Positions 20,446-30,882 of a stretch of DNA of 39,163 bases are shown one piece after another (the first letter of the stretch is position 1; each line of letters opens with the position of its first letter). Source of the stretch: Schizophyllum amplum (lineage: Eukaryota; Basidiomycota; Agaricomycetes; Agaricales; Schizophyllaceae). The translations under genes and the position numbers were made by a program. Under the pieces are notes generated by a model that was not told where the DNA came from, made no database searches, and saw only the letters and a list, made by a program, of their open reading frames with translations. The DNA lies in NCBI GenBank assembly GCA_007026445.1, contig VDMD01000183.1, positions 1 through 39,163 of the forward strand, written 5' to 3'.

Positions 20446-21363
20446 ATGGACAAAAACGCTGAAGTCCAGACCACCCGGCAATCCCCCCAGTCTGACGCCT
20501 TCGACTGTCAATTCCAGAAATTATCATTAGCCTACGTACTGGCGCATCAGGAACGGTTCAACACCCTGCAACATACCGCAGACGAGTCTCCCATCGGCAG
20601 CAAGGTCCCAAGCGAAGAGCCCTGTCAATTCAACAGATGGGCGGACTACATCTATCATGACCGCCACGTCTCCATCCCCATATCCCTCTCGGAGCGCGAG
20701 CTCTTTCTGCGGGCCAGTACGGTCGTTCTGCTCAACAACCGGTTATCCGAGGGTCTGTTGGAAGACATCATGGATACGGCAATTTACAAGCGTGTAAAAG
20801 AAGCTCTTCCGAGGTTCGCACAGACGGGCATCTTCCTCCGCCTGGACCACTGCTCGCCGAAAGACGGGATCTACGCGACTCAACCGTTGCGGAGCGCGAG
20901 GGCGATATTCGAGCAAATGCTGAGCTCCCGTCGAACCACGAGCAGCTTGCGCAAATATTCCGACGAACGCCTGTTTTTGCTACCATACAACGACAAGATG
21001 CGGATCGAGTACGAACTGCGCTGCTTCGCGCGTCCTGGGGGCAAATTGGTCGCCATATCGCAATACCGATGGCACCAAGCGTGCGCTTTCGCTTCCGGTG
21101 GCGAAGAACAATTGTATCTAATCTACAAGGCGGTGGAGGATGTACTGGAAAGATTGAAGGCCACGCCAATGTGGGAGGACCTGATGGAGGACGGCTTCAT
21201 ATTCGACTGTTTATGGGATCCCGACACGCGAACATGCTCGTTGATCGAGCTCAATCCATTTGGACCGATGTCGAGCACGGGCGCCGCGCTGTTCAACTGG
21301 ATCGAGGATGGGCAGATCATAGCCGGTGAACACGACAAGGTCGTCTTCCGGTATTGTGCATGA
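20446..21363 (+). CDS. CDC123/D123-like ATP-grasp protein
   Basis: An intronless frame gives 305 residues from the ATG at 20446 (MDKNAEVQ), preceded by an A-rich AAAAAATGG context. Family-type motifs are FLRLDHCSPKDG (about 131-142), EYELRCFARPGGKLVAISQY with RWHQ after it, DGFIFDCLWDP, and near 268 ELNPFGPMSSTGAALFNW. D123 proteins have an ATP-grasp fold; Cdc123 loads the gamma subunit of the initiation factor eIF2. The acidic/Asn residues in ELNPF fit the metal-binding end of that fold. Yeast Cdc123 is about 360 residues, so this is slightly short. Unlike its neighbours it has no introns, so it may be a derived or retro-copied paralog rather than the essential CDC123. The same frame reaches upstream to 20287, but that part is not protein-like. 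Confidence 0.75.
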   Translation: MDKNAEVQTTRQSPQSDAFDCQFQKLSLAYVLAHQERFNTLQHTADESPIGSKVPSEEPCQFNRWADYIYHDRHVSIPISLSERELFLRASTVVLLNNRLSEGLLEDIMDTAIYKRVKEALPRFAQTGIFLRLDHCSPKDGIYATQPLRSARAIFEQMLSSRRTTSSLRKYSDERLFLLPYNDKMRIEYELRCFARPGGKLVAISQYRWHQACAFASGGEEQLYLIYKAVEDVLERLKATPMWEDLMEDGFIFDCLWDPDTRTCSLIELNPFGPMSSTGAALFNWIEDGQIIAGEHDKVVFRYCA

Positions 21364-21775
21364 ACCAGACGGAGGGGCGGCACTGGGCGCCCATCGGGTC
21401 TCGCATCGTTCGCCTCTCCAGTTTCAGGAGTGGTGCTACTCGTATGAGTTGAATGTGTTCTATACATATCCACATACTGTCGTTGAGCAGGACTCCGTCG
21501 TCTCTCGTGTATAATTTCGTAGACTGCTACTTGTAAGAGCGCTTGAGATTGAAAGCGGATGCTTGAGTTTTCTGCGCGCAAGGACGCTGTAAGGAGTCGA
21601 GAGAGAGTCTGATCACAGCGTTGGGTCGCTTGCTTCGGTCGGGCAGAGTGCCCTCCGCTCTGCCGCGCACATCGTGGCTATTGTAAGATAGTACAACAAG
21701 AAACGTACATCAAAAGTACATCAAACGCGGCCTCGCGTTCCGCCACCGGGAGCCTTAGCACACGCGCCAAGGCGA
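21364..21775. other. Convergent 3' region between the CDC123-like gene and eIF3l
   Basis: Both flanking genes end here. No further gene or repeat was recognised. Confidence 0.5.
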
Positions 21776-24113
21776 TCATGCCTTCGCGCCTCCCCACGCC
21801 ACCTTCTTCCCACCGCCACCTCCTGGTGCGGGGGCCTTCGTCGCCGACTGCTGCGCGGAACGCTGCTGCTGGTCCGCGGACGGCGCAAGCGGCATTTTCT
21901 TGAGCTCCTCCAGTATCCGCTGCGTCCGCTCCGCGTTCTTGATGAACCAGCCCGCATATCGCCTCCCCACGGTCGACTCCGCGATATGCACCATGTTCTG
22001 TCGCAGGAATCAGTGCCACCTCACAAGGAAAAGAGAAGGTCGGGACGCACCTCATCGACGATGAAGTTCAGATCGCTCGTCGTAATCGTCTGCCCGTCCA
22101 TGAGGCTCCCGCCGCCGAGGCGCGAGATGCTGCGTGAGCACTGCTTCATGACCATCAGCTCCTGCACCATCTCCTCCTCGTCCGCGTCGAGGAAGTTGGC
22201 GAGCTTCGGCGCGCCGACGCTCGTGTACAGCTTGAGGAAGCTGCGCAGCGTTGGCACCGTGCCCTGCGCGGCGGCGTCCGCGAGGAAGAGCGAGAGGTGC
22301 CGCCGCGTCGGGTCGAGCTGCAGCGCTGGCTGGTCTGCGTTTTCTGGCGGGGCGATCCAGGCCGCGAGAGCCTCGGGGTCATCGTAAGGGGGCGAGTTGG
22401 CCGTGATGAATTTGGGGCAGGAGAAGAGGTAGAGCTCCTCGAAGGCTGCCTGGGCGTCCGAGCTGGCAAAGCACGTCAGAGAGGGAAGCGCAACAGCGAT
22501 GAGGTACAAACCCGCCGCGCGCCATCTTCGCAAATTGGTCACCGAAGCGCTCCTTCGACGTGTTGGCAATGTTATCGTCCAATCGGCTTGGTGAGAGCGC
22601 GTTGCAGATCGCAAAGAGCGCATACATGCGGTCGGCGGTTTTGTTGATCTGCATGTCCGTTAGCGGTACGCGTGTATATCAGCGACAGTTACGCACTTGA
22701 TCGTACTGATAACTGCGAGTGTGGTACTGCCGTGTGCGCATGATGAAGTTGAGGATGGTGACGAAGGTGCGAATAGCGTCCGGATAACGGCGCAGCATCA
22801 GGTAGCAGAAGCCGACGTGGTAGTACGTCGTGACATGGCAGGCGGTGACGCGGGTGATGGGCGACTGTGGAAGGTGTTACTCGACAATCAGGTCTGCTTG
22901 GGCTCCCTCCGTACCTTGAGGTTGAACTCGACGTCGTCCATGACCTTCAGCGCAAGCGTGAAGTCGCCGAGGAGGACGTGCACGCGCAGGAGACCGACTA
23001 TGCTGAAGTAGCCCAGCATCCGGTAGAGCGGCTTCTGGCCGTACTCGCCAACGATCTCGCTAAAATCACGTTAAGGCGAGCCGCCGGTTCGAGGGCATAG
23101 TTACGCACGCGATCTCCTCCTGTGACTTCCCCTCTCGCAGAGCGATGATATAATCGTTGATTTTCGATTTTTGAATGAGGGAGTAGAGGACGTTGAGCAC
23201 GCTGTATGAGCTCCAGACTTGCTGCAGCGGTGTTAGTGGTGTATCATCGCGGAAGGAGGTTGACGTACCGGACCACCCTCCGCGAGCATCATGAGTTCGT
23301 CCTCAGACTTGTTCTTGATCTTTGACCGCCATGTGCAGAAGACCTGGAACTGGTAGATGAACTCGTCGATGATGTCCCACAGCCATTGCTCAGGGAGCTG
23401 TAGCTGGACCGGGCCGTCAGAGTCTGATGGGAGGTGAGGAGTGAGCGTAGGGGTATGTTGAGTTTACGGACTGAGGAGGTAGTTGAATAGTTCGCAGCTG
23501 TTCTCGTACGAATGGAAGCGATCGTCGATGTTGGGCTGCAGGCGGGAGTAGACGTGACGGTAGTAAAGTTCGCGGTAGAGGATGATGAAGATAGGATCTG
23601 TTTGCGATGTCAGATCACTGCTCGAAACCATGCACCGTGCCACGTACCGTCGTTCACGAGAGGGGCGATAACCTCCGCCTCGGGCCATTCCGATCGCGCG
23701 TAGAACTTCTCGGTGTACTTGTTCCACCCGCTTTCGTATGCAACCGTAATCTCCGCGAGGTTGTTCTCCATCACTGCTTTATGGAAGTGCACGATGAACT
23801 GCACAGTGTGAGCGAATCGGCTGCAGAGCGCATGCGCATACACTCACACCCTTCACGACGTCCGGTATCTGTGCAAATGCGGCCTGCTGCGCCATGTGCT
23901 GTTGCATTGCCATCAGAGTGGACTCGTCGATCTGCGACTGAGCCATATGTGCTGGAAGAGGTATCAGCGAGGGGGACGGGGGATCTCGTCGTCGCGCGCA
24001 CCGTCATTGTAGCCGGCCTGGCCGTAGCTGCCGATGGCCATTGAGAGATCGACGTCCTGGATGTCCTCCTCCATATCCTCGGCCGCCCACAGAGCCATTC
24101 TTTGCTGCGCCAT
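21776..24113 (-). CDS. Translation initiation factor eIF3 subunit L
   Basis: Eleven exons, from [20 protein letters not shown] at 24113 to [15 protein letters not shown] at 21776, give roughly 615 residues. eIF3l-typical text includes [90 protein letters not shown] and [15 protein letters not shown]. The last two exons carry the PCI-like region ([37 protein letters not shown]). Human eIF3l is 564 residues; the extra length is in the N-terminal Q/M-rich segment and the C-terminal Gly/Ala tail. It is part of the eIF3 complex that brings mRNA to the 40S ribosome. The exon 4 donor is best placed at GTCCGT (23471), which gives the family's YLLN..GPV junction; using GTAAAC four bases on breaks the frame. 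It is divergent from the GNAT gene. Confidence 0.93.
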
Positions 24114-24572
24114 TGTATTTTTGAAGTTCGTCGTCGCCGTCGGACGCGATGGTGGCGAGGAAAGTTTTTGTCACAGCGTTTGTCACAATGGCGTGACGCA
24201 ACCCAATCGAGAATCAAACGACAAAGGTTTCCTTGTTTGGTTTTGATTCCTTACTTCTGCATTTGTGCGTCGTTGCTATGGACAGTATCCGACTGTGCAC
24301 GGTTTGTGAAACACTGTTACCTATCTTCTGGCCAAGAGCTCCGCGCTGCTTTGATAGCGCGCACGTCACTATCGGATGGACGGCGGGGTGCCGCGCAACT
24401 GCGCCCAACAAGCGCCCGAACGGCAGTTGCCGATAAGGCGCGATGACTCGAATGAATGTTCGACTTTGCGACTCACCGGAAACTTGTCCACTCGGCTGCC
24501 TCTATAAAGTCGCGCAGGAATCACCACTGATCAACAGATCCATTGCCTCCAAATTCCCATACTTGGTCCGAA
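24114..24572. promoter_or_regulatory. Divergent promoter region, eIF3l / GNAT
   Basis: A 459-base region between opposed start codons. TATAAA at 24503-24508 serves the plus-strand GNAT gene, 65 bases before its ATG. No TATA box is seen for eIF3l. An ACCCAATCG (CCAAT-like) word occurs near 24200. Confidence 0.55.
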
Positions 24573-25331
24573 ATGGCCTCATCCTTTGATACCAACTTCT
24601 GTTTCCCTCTGCCCGAGAGCATCGAGAATGACAAGGTCAAGCTCGTCCCCTTCGTTGTGAGTACATCAATCCCCTTGCACGCTTTGAGTCTCATCCTTCA
24701 TCCTACCTTGCAGCCTTCCAATTTTGCGGATGAATTCGCAGCGGCATCAAAGGACCACCCCGTGCTATTCACCCACCTCCCCTACGGGCCTTGGCAGACC
24801 GGCCAGGAGATGACCGACGCCTTCCTCGAGCCCTCCATCCACAGAAACCCCGGCGTCGTGCTCTTCGCCGTCCTCGACAAATTATCGAACAACGCGCTAG
24901 CGGGCACCTTGGGCTACCTCAACTCCTCCGCCGTGAACCTCGTCACGGAGATCGGGTACGTCACGATCCTCCCGGCATTCCAGCGCACGCACGTCGCTTC
25001 CAACGCGGTCATCGTACTCATGAAGTACGCGCTCGACCAGCCGCCCGCGGGCCTGGGGCTGCGGCGCCTCGAGTGGCGCGCGAACTCGCTCAATACAAAG
25101 AGCATCGCGCTGGCGATGCGTATGGGCTACCAGTTGGATGCAGTACTCCGGTGGGATCGAGTTTACCCCGGGGGAGCCCAGGGAAAGACAGGGAACGGGA
25201 GGATGGTGCGCGCGGATGATGTCAAGGCGGGTACGGTTGGCCGTGATACCGCCATACTGAGCGTCTGCTGGGACGACTGGTTGAATGGGGTCAGGGAGGT
25301 AGCAATCAAGAACGAGCAGCGGCAGAAATGA
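24573..25331 (+). CDS. GNAT-family N-acetyltransferase (RimJ/RimL-like)
   Basis: Two exons, 24573-24656 and 24714-25331, give 233 residues. The start MASSFDTNFCFPLPES is the first ATG in frame. The fold's core reads GVVLFAVLDKLSNNALAGTL (beta strands), VTEIGYVTILPAFQRTHVAS (the acetyl-CoA-binding turn) and LRRLEWRANSLNTKSIALAM followed by RMGYQL, which matches the Acetyltransf_3 type. The substrate (protein N-terminus, antibiotic or small amine) cannot be told. The 57-base intron (GTGAGT..TTGCAG) is a multiple of three and has no stop in frame, so a retained form would add 19 residues and still be translated. A truncated, stop-bearing copy of exon 2 lies at 11495-11733. Confidence 0.85.
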   Translation: MASSFDTNFCFPLPESIENDKVKLVPFVVSTSIPLHALSLILHPTLQPSNFADEFAAASKDHPVLFTHLPYGPWQTGQEMTDAFLEPSIHRNPGVVLFAVLDKLSNNALAGTLGYLNSSAVNLVTEIGYVTILPAFQRTHVASNAVIVLMKYALDQPPAGLGLRRLEWRANSLNTKSIALAMRMGYQLDAVLRWDRVYPGGAQGKTGNGRMVRADDVKAGTVGRDTAILSVCWDDWLNGVREVAIKNEQRQK

Positions 25332-25966
25332 TTTTACTAGGCAGAGTGCATTCGCCTATACAGATGGTACGATCCAAGATGTATGTAAAGATAAATATTG
25401 GTTGGCAACCAAGGCAAATCCTACTGCGAAGATCGAAGTATATGTCGACGTTGCGAAGTTGACAGAGGCGTCAAGCCGCCCGCGTCCATTCCATAGCGAA
25501 AGCGCCGTGTCGTAACTTTGAGGTCGTCGATGGGGTGCATCTGACACCCCTGCGTTGCCTTCTGCACCGTTCGATCGCCGCTCCCTCTCCTAGATCGACT
25601 TAAGTAGCCCCACAGCTTTGTTACGAGAGTCCCGGTGGAGACACGCGACAACTGGCCTTCTCGAATTCTGCCGTCGCGAGAGCCAATGCCACCGAGTCCG
25701 CGCGTGTGCCACGTATGTGCACGATCTCAAGCAAACTTCGATCTTCAGCGCTGGTGTACGACAGAGAGACAGACAGATAGATAATAGCAGAGGGTCGAGA
25801 GCTATAGCATGTACACTGGAGAATGCGAGAACAGTGAGTAGAGGGCACATTAACCAGCAAAGGCGAAAGGGAGGATCAGAAGTAAGCATCGATGGGCATA
25901 CAGTGAGTCCTATGGAAGCGTCTAGGCGGGGTCGAATGTTCTGTAGCCAAGTTTGTCGGCGACCTA
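25332..25966. other. Convergent 3' region between GNAT and the coiled-coil gene
   Basis: No gene is supported. Frames on either strand are short and unlike known proteins. Confidence 0.45.
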
Positions 25967-27313
25967 CTACGCATCGGGGCCGACGCCGCGGTATTTGGCG
26001 AGTTGAGCGCGAAGTTTCTCCAGCTCTTCGTCCTTGCGCGCAAGCTCTGCAGCATTGCGCGCACTCTGCGAAGTGGTCACTGGTCAGTGCAATCACAAAT
26101 CGAGATAGTAGGCCTGAGCGCACCTCAGCAGCGGCGTCCCGTTTGGCGCGGGCGGCATCCCCTTTGACACGGGCGGCATCCTCCTTGACACGGGCGGCCT
26201 CCTCTTTGGCGCGGGCTGCCTCCTCTTTGGCACGAGCGGCCTCCTCTTCGGCACGAGCGGCCTGGTTCCAAGCAGCCAATATATATGAGCGCAAATAAAA
26301 AGCCGTCGCTTACGCACCTTGATATCAGCCGCGTGTATGTGTTCGTACGCGACGGTAGTGGAGTGCTGGATCGCCGCCCACGTCTCGGTACGACATACCT
26401 GGATGAGCTCCTGTATCTCGCGCAGAGGTTCCACCGAGGCCAGAGGCCGGCTGTCCTGAGCCCGGTCTCTCTCGATAGCGTCGTGCACGACGTCCCTTCG
26501 AGCACTGCCCCTCCCATCAACCAAAGGCACGAGGTCCTTCGAGCGGCCCTCGGGCATGAGCCGACCCTCGGCAGTCACCATCCGAGTGCTCAGCCACATG
26601 CCCGCACGCTTATGAACAGGCCCTGCCTGCGTCGTTGGTGTCCCCGCCAGCAGCCGAAGGCTCTCGAAGAGCATGCGCGCGTACCACAAACACATATAAT
26701 TGAGGGTGCTGTAATCCTTAGCGCGTTTGGTGAGCACGTGGGCAGCCACGATGCAGTCGACGAAGTTCAGCGCGCCTTCGTCAGGCGTGAACGTGGCGAC
26801 CACATCGTAGTCGCGCGCGAGCTGGCCGATGGTCTGCGCAACAAAGACCCGGTCAAGGTTTCCTGTGCTCTTCCCCTTGCTGTTGCGACAAGCGGCGCTC
26901 GATTCCGGAGCGAGCGGCACGGATTGCAGAGAGCCGGTCTCGGGTTGGTAGTTTTTCAAGCGCTCGAACTTCGCGATTCGATCGTCGATGCCGACCGTGG
27001 CGCCGTCCTTGTCGATGACGGTGTGAGCGTAACGGACGAGGATGATCTCGTGCGGCACACCGCCACTCAATATATTGGACTCGCGTCGGAGATGGAGGAC
27101 CTCCACGACACGACATTCCCGGAGTGTGTGATCGCGACGGGTGTCGTAGAATTCATTGTCCTTGATGTTGTCCAAGAACTCCTGGGGAGAATAAGGAATT
27201 GAGCGGTCGGAGATGATGCCCGGAATAGTCTGCTTGGGAATAGACATGGAATATGCAATTTTGTCAGGATTGGGAGGAGCACCAGAGAGCAGCCAACGAA
27301 AGAGCTGAAACAT
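25967..27313 (-). CDS. Hypothetical basidiomycete protein with C-terminal heptad-repeat coiled coil
   Basis: Three exons join in phase: 27313-26318, 26261-26124 and 26065-25967. They make 1233 bases, or 410 residues. The start MFQLFRWLLSGAPPNP is the first ATG, and MSIPKQT at 27247 is an alternative. The N-terminal 330 residues form a probably globular domain with DEGALNFVDCIVAAHVLTKR and TLNYMCLWYARMLFESLRLL; I cannot assign a named family, though similar proteins seem to occur in multiple copies in Agaricomycetes. From about residue 325 a coiled coil begins (ETWAAIQH). Exon 2 is built from six near-exact AARAKEE heptads, and exon 3 ends ELEKLRAQLAKYRGVGPDA. The Ala/Glu/Lys/Arg heptad would form a stable single alpha helix or a dimeric coiled coil. 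No signal peptide is evident. Confidence 0.8.
26130..26261. repeat. 21-bp tandem repeat coding for AARAKEE heptads
   Basis: Six tandem 21-base units (GCCGCCCGTGTCAAGGAGGA-type) fill almost all of exon 2 of the coiled-coil gene. Unit length equals one coiled-coil heptad. Confidence 0.85.
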
Positions 27314-28597
27314 GCTGTCTCTTTAAGTCGCAACGGGTCGGAGTCAATCGATGGACGCCAGAAGCAGCCTGAGAGCGGCGCACGGATGAGATCGGCAAAC
27401 GGTGCGGTCAATACAGTTGCCAACAGGGAAGCGGCAGGTGGAGGTCCTCGAGCCTCGTTCACCGAATGATTTGGTTCAATGACTCTATGGTCTTGCAAAC
27501 GGCTGTTATCAGTGCTGCTCAAAGGAGTCCCAAAAGGTAGGGACGTACCCACTAGTCGTCTCGAACTGGCAGGGCTCCCTCTTCGGGAGTCGGAGCAGGA
27601 AAGCTGTATATCAATCAGCGCTCTATCAACGTGTTTAGCACAGGTGCACTACACAGGAGCAGAAGATCGGCTACGGACGACTCCGGGTCATGCGCAGAGG
27701 CGTGCTGCGCTCATCTCCGCTATCCGAGGTTTGAGGGGACGATTGAACAGGGACCCACGAGAGCCTTCACCATCGACGAGCTGCAAGCTGGCCTCGAGGT
27801 TCGCGAAGTCATAGCAAGACGCCAAGAAGACGCGCACGTGCACCTGGGCAGCTCAGAAATATATACCTGTCTTATACCTGTCGCTACCGTCTGCGCTCAA
27901 AGTCCCAAAGCCCGATCCCGCGACACAATGGCTGCTCCGCAAGCTGGCTGCCAGATCTGCCACGCAGGCCATGCTCGGCAAGTTCGCTTTCGACGTTCTT
28001 CGCCTGTTCTCGCTGCATGCCGCCTACAGTTGACCGCCGCACGCATGACTCATGGCGGCTGTCTTCGGAGAGGAAAAAACACTGAATGTAAGTATAAACG
28101 ACTAAACATGGCATACGAGAGAGATCTGGAGGTGACCCGGGGGGAGGAAGGTGGCTACAAGTATGATAGGGGTAGCGCACATTCGAGTCAAGTGTAGTAT
28201 GGGCACCCCCGGGTTAGTTCCTTGAGGGACCACTCGGGTAATATCACGATTCACCACCATCACTACCACCACCAAAGCATAACGAGGATTTCGGATTGGA
28301 CCAAGAGTGGACGAGTAATATTGGACGAGAACGTTAATGAGGACAGCCCACTGGTATAAGTATGCCCTACATCAATTCGGCGAATAAGTATATCGTCAAG
28401 CTGAGCGTTGAGCCATCTCCTCTGCTCCGAAATCTGCTGCTCATTTATCGAAAGTACTACTCATAAATTGATCAGGCATGTTTTGAAAGAAATTGATGCA
28501 TGGGCGAGTACACCAGTACGTGCATAAGTACACGAGAGTATACAACTATCTTCTGTATTAGACCTAACCGGTGTCCGGTGCCAGGTGCGTGCTCCAT
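27314..28597. other. Long intergenic stretch, no confirmed gene
   Basis: Holds the promoter of the coiled-coil gene on the left and the 3' flank of dehydrogenase copy 3 on the right. Short frames on both strands (for example QVHVRVFLASCYDFANLEAS near 27840-27780, minus) are not recognised. The last 100 bases resemble 13978-14080. Confidence 0.4.
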
Positions 28598-29981
28598 CTA
28601 CAGCGTAGAGATGTCGATAACGAAGCGGAAGCGCACGTCGGATTTTTCAACGCGGTCCCAGCCTCGTTGCTGCAAGGAGTTTAGCAAGAGTTTCGACGCA
28701 AGCGCACGAACAACATACATCTTGGACGCGGGAATGGTCTCATCTCGCAGTGATGCCATGCTTGGCTGCACTTCTTCAGCGACATATCGAAGATACCTCA
28801 ATATACACACGCACCGCAGAAGTCCAACATCTCCTGCGTCTCCCGGATACCACCGATGCCAGAGCCGGCAGGCTGCGGCGGCCCATGACGACGCTGAACG
28901 CGTGCACCGACATAGGGTTCACGGGCAATCCAACCTCGACGATGCTGCCATCACGGCGGAGCAGCGACATGTACTGGTCCAGAGGAAGATTCACGGAGAC
29001 GGTGTTGAGGATAAGGTCGAAGTGGCCCTTCAAGGCGGTGAACGTCTCGGGGTCGGATGTCGCGAGGTACTTGTCGGCCCCGAGCTTGAGACCGAGGTCC
29101 TTCTTGCTGAGCGACTGGGAAAGAACAGTGACTTCGCAGCCCATCGCCCTGAGGAGGAAAAAAAATCATGTCAGTCTCCCCCGTGAGCTTTTTATGACGG
29201 TGCCACATACTTGGCAAACTTGACGCCGACGTGGCCGAGGCCGCCGAGACCGATGATGGCGACGCGCTTGCCAGGACCGGCATTCCAGTGACGCAAAGGC
29301 GAGTACGTCGTGATGCCCGCGCCTGACGAACGGTCAATAATGACTCGTATCGTGCATTGGCATGTACTTACACAACAGCGGGGCCGCCTTGTCCAGGGGG
29401 ATGCTGTCAGGGATGCGCAAGACGAAGTCCTTGTCGACGACAATCATCTGCGAGTAGCCCCCGCAGTAGGCGTAAAGTTTGCCTTCGGGTCCTGAAACAC
29501 GACGCCCTGTGAGCTCCATGCACGGGGAATCAGGCGAGCATGCGCACCTTTCCGTTGTAGGTGACGACAGTAGACGGGATGTCGCCATGGCCCGTGCAGT
29601 ACTGCTCCTCGCCGTCCTTGCAGTTCTCGCAGTGGCGGCACGAGTTCACCATGCAGCCAACGCCGACGCGGTCGCCGACTCCGAACTTGGTGACGTTCTT
29701 CCCTACGCTGCGGACAATACCTGCGATTTCGTGCCCAGTAATCATGGGGTATGGGATAGGGCCCACTCCTGTGAACCGTATCATTGTGAGCCGTGAAAGA
29801 CAGCAAGACATACGAAGCATCGACGTACCCCGTGCACGGTATGAATATCACTGTGGCAGATGCCCGCGTACTTGATGTCGATGACAACGTCGTCGTCGTC
29901 GGGAGCGCGACGCTCGATGGTAAGCGGCTGGAGCTTCTCGTTTGGGCCAGCAACGCCGTATGCTTTGATAGTGTTCGTCAT
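28598..29981 (-). pseudogene. Zinc alcohol dehydrogenase copy 3, frameshifted
   Basis: Same seven-exon layout as copies 1 and 2, starting [16 protein letters not shown] at 29981 and ending FVIDISTL at 28598. Compared with copy 1 or 2 it lacks single bases at about 29762 (exon 2, GAGTGGG), 29460 (exon 3, a G run), 28870 (exon 5, GRRSL/AGSG), two near 28740-28752 (exon 6) and one near 28661 (exon 7). As written it cannot encode a full enzyme. Exons 1-4 and introns 1-3 are almost identical to copy 1. Exon 5 onward is clearly diverged ([18 protein letters not shown]) and in places closer to copy 2. The promoter keeps a good TATATAAA and both CCGAATCGG sites. Either it is a recent pseudogene or the deletions are consensus errors and the gene is active. 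Confidence 0.85.
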
Positions 29982-30047
29982 ATCGAATAGGGGTGATGTT
30001 TGCGATGAAAGGCGGGGATGCAGGAGCTGAGAGTGGCATGGACGCGG

Positions 30048-30055
30048 TTTATATA
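30048..30055 (-). promoter_or_regulatory. TATA box of dehydrogenase copy 3
   Basis: TATATAAA on the minus strand lies 67 bases upstream of the ATG at 29981, at the position where copy 1 has TATGTAAA. Confidence 0.6.
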
Positions 30056-30142
30056 CTACACCGCTGCTGGCAGCGTCGAGCCGATATACAACAATGGCCG
30101 TCTCGGTGGGGGCAGACCCAACCAATCCGCGCGAGAGGCCAC

Positions 30143-30204
30143 CCGAATCGGACATGTACAAGAAAAATGCTTCACCTTACTGGCTCCTGATATCGCCGAA
30201 TCGG
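30143..30204. promoter_or_regulatory. Paired CCGAATCGG sites upstream of dehydrogenase copy 3
   Basis: Identical 9-mers at 30143-30151 and 30196-30204 correspond to the sites at 12430 and 12362 upstream of copy 1, although spacing changed from 59 to 44 bases. Confidence 0.4.
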
Positions 30205-30882
30205 TGTGACTTGCATACTTAGAACTCTCGTGAAGCCTGAGAACCTACTGGTAGGGTACCTAGACTGGTTTAGCGGGAGGAGTGACCTGGCGAAGCGTAA
30301 GCAAGCACGCGTCTATGTAACTCGGGGGTCGGCCGCGGCAGCATGCCACCAGTGCAGGTACTTACGATATAGTCAATGCCCATCGTGCGAAAGCGACTCC
30401 TGATTATTTGAAGGCTATTCGCTCGTCCGGAGTCGCAGAAGGTCACGGTCATGTCCTGGGCAGCAGGACCAGTACTTACTCCTTGGGGTTTGCTCGAGCA
30501 GCGAGTAGGAGTGACATCGCGATTTTGGCCGATTTCGCGGAAGTTGCCGGAGACAGTGAACATGCACGTGCCCCCAGCTGCACGAAATGTCGACTCCATG
30601 GTTTCTCCACCGGTCCATGCGAAAACCTGACCTTGCTCGCTACGCCCAAATTCTCGCAAGGGCGGACGAGGATCGGCACAAGTATGTGGTCTAACTCGGT
30701 CGGACTCCTGAAGTCTGAGAGTACTAAGTAGTGAAGAAGTGAGTTTACTACTACTTACCAGTTTCATTGCTTTTCCAGTGGACGCACGAGTTCGCTTCAA
30801 TCACCAGCCTAATGTGAACCTTCGCCGTTCACTTTTAGGTGCAAATATATCGAGTTCATATAGAGCTACGACAACGTCTCAA
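30205..30882. other. Intergenic stretch between dehydrogenase copy 3 and P450
   Basis: Similarity to the copy 1 upstream region fades near 30310. A minus-strand open frame of 176 codons (30270-30800) is not protein-like and was not accepted. Otherwise nothing is seen. Confidence 0.4.

Noticed and set aside
22297..22647. Plus-strand frames over the eIF3l gene
   Set aside because: Shadows of well-conserved minus-strand exons.
29310..29796. Plus-strand frames over dehydrogenase copy 3
   Set aside because: Antisense of conserved dehydrogenase exons; the same shadows occur opposite copy 1.
30270..30800. 176-codon minus-strand frame upstream of dehydrogenase copy 3
   Set aside because: Part of it is the duplicated promoter, which is non-coding at copy 1, and the rest resembles no known protein.
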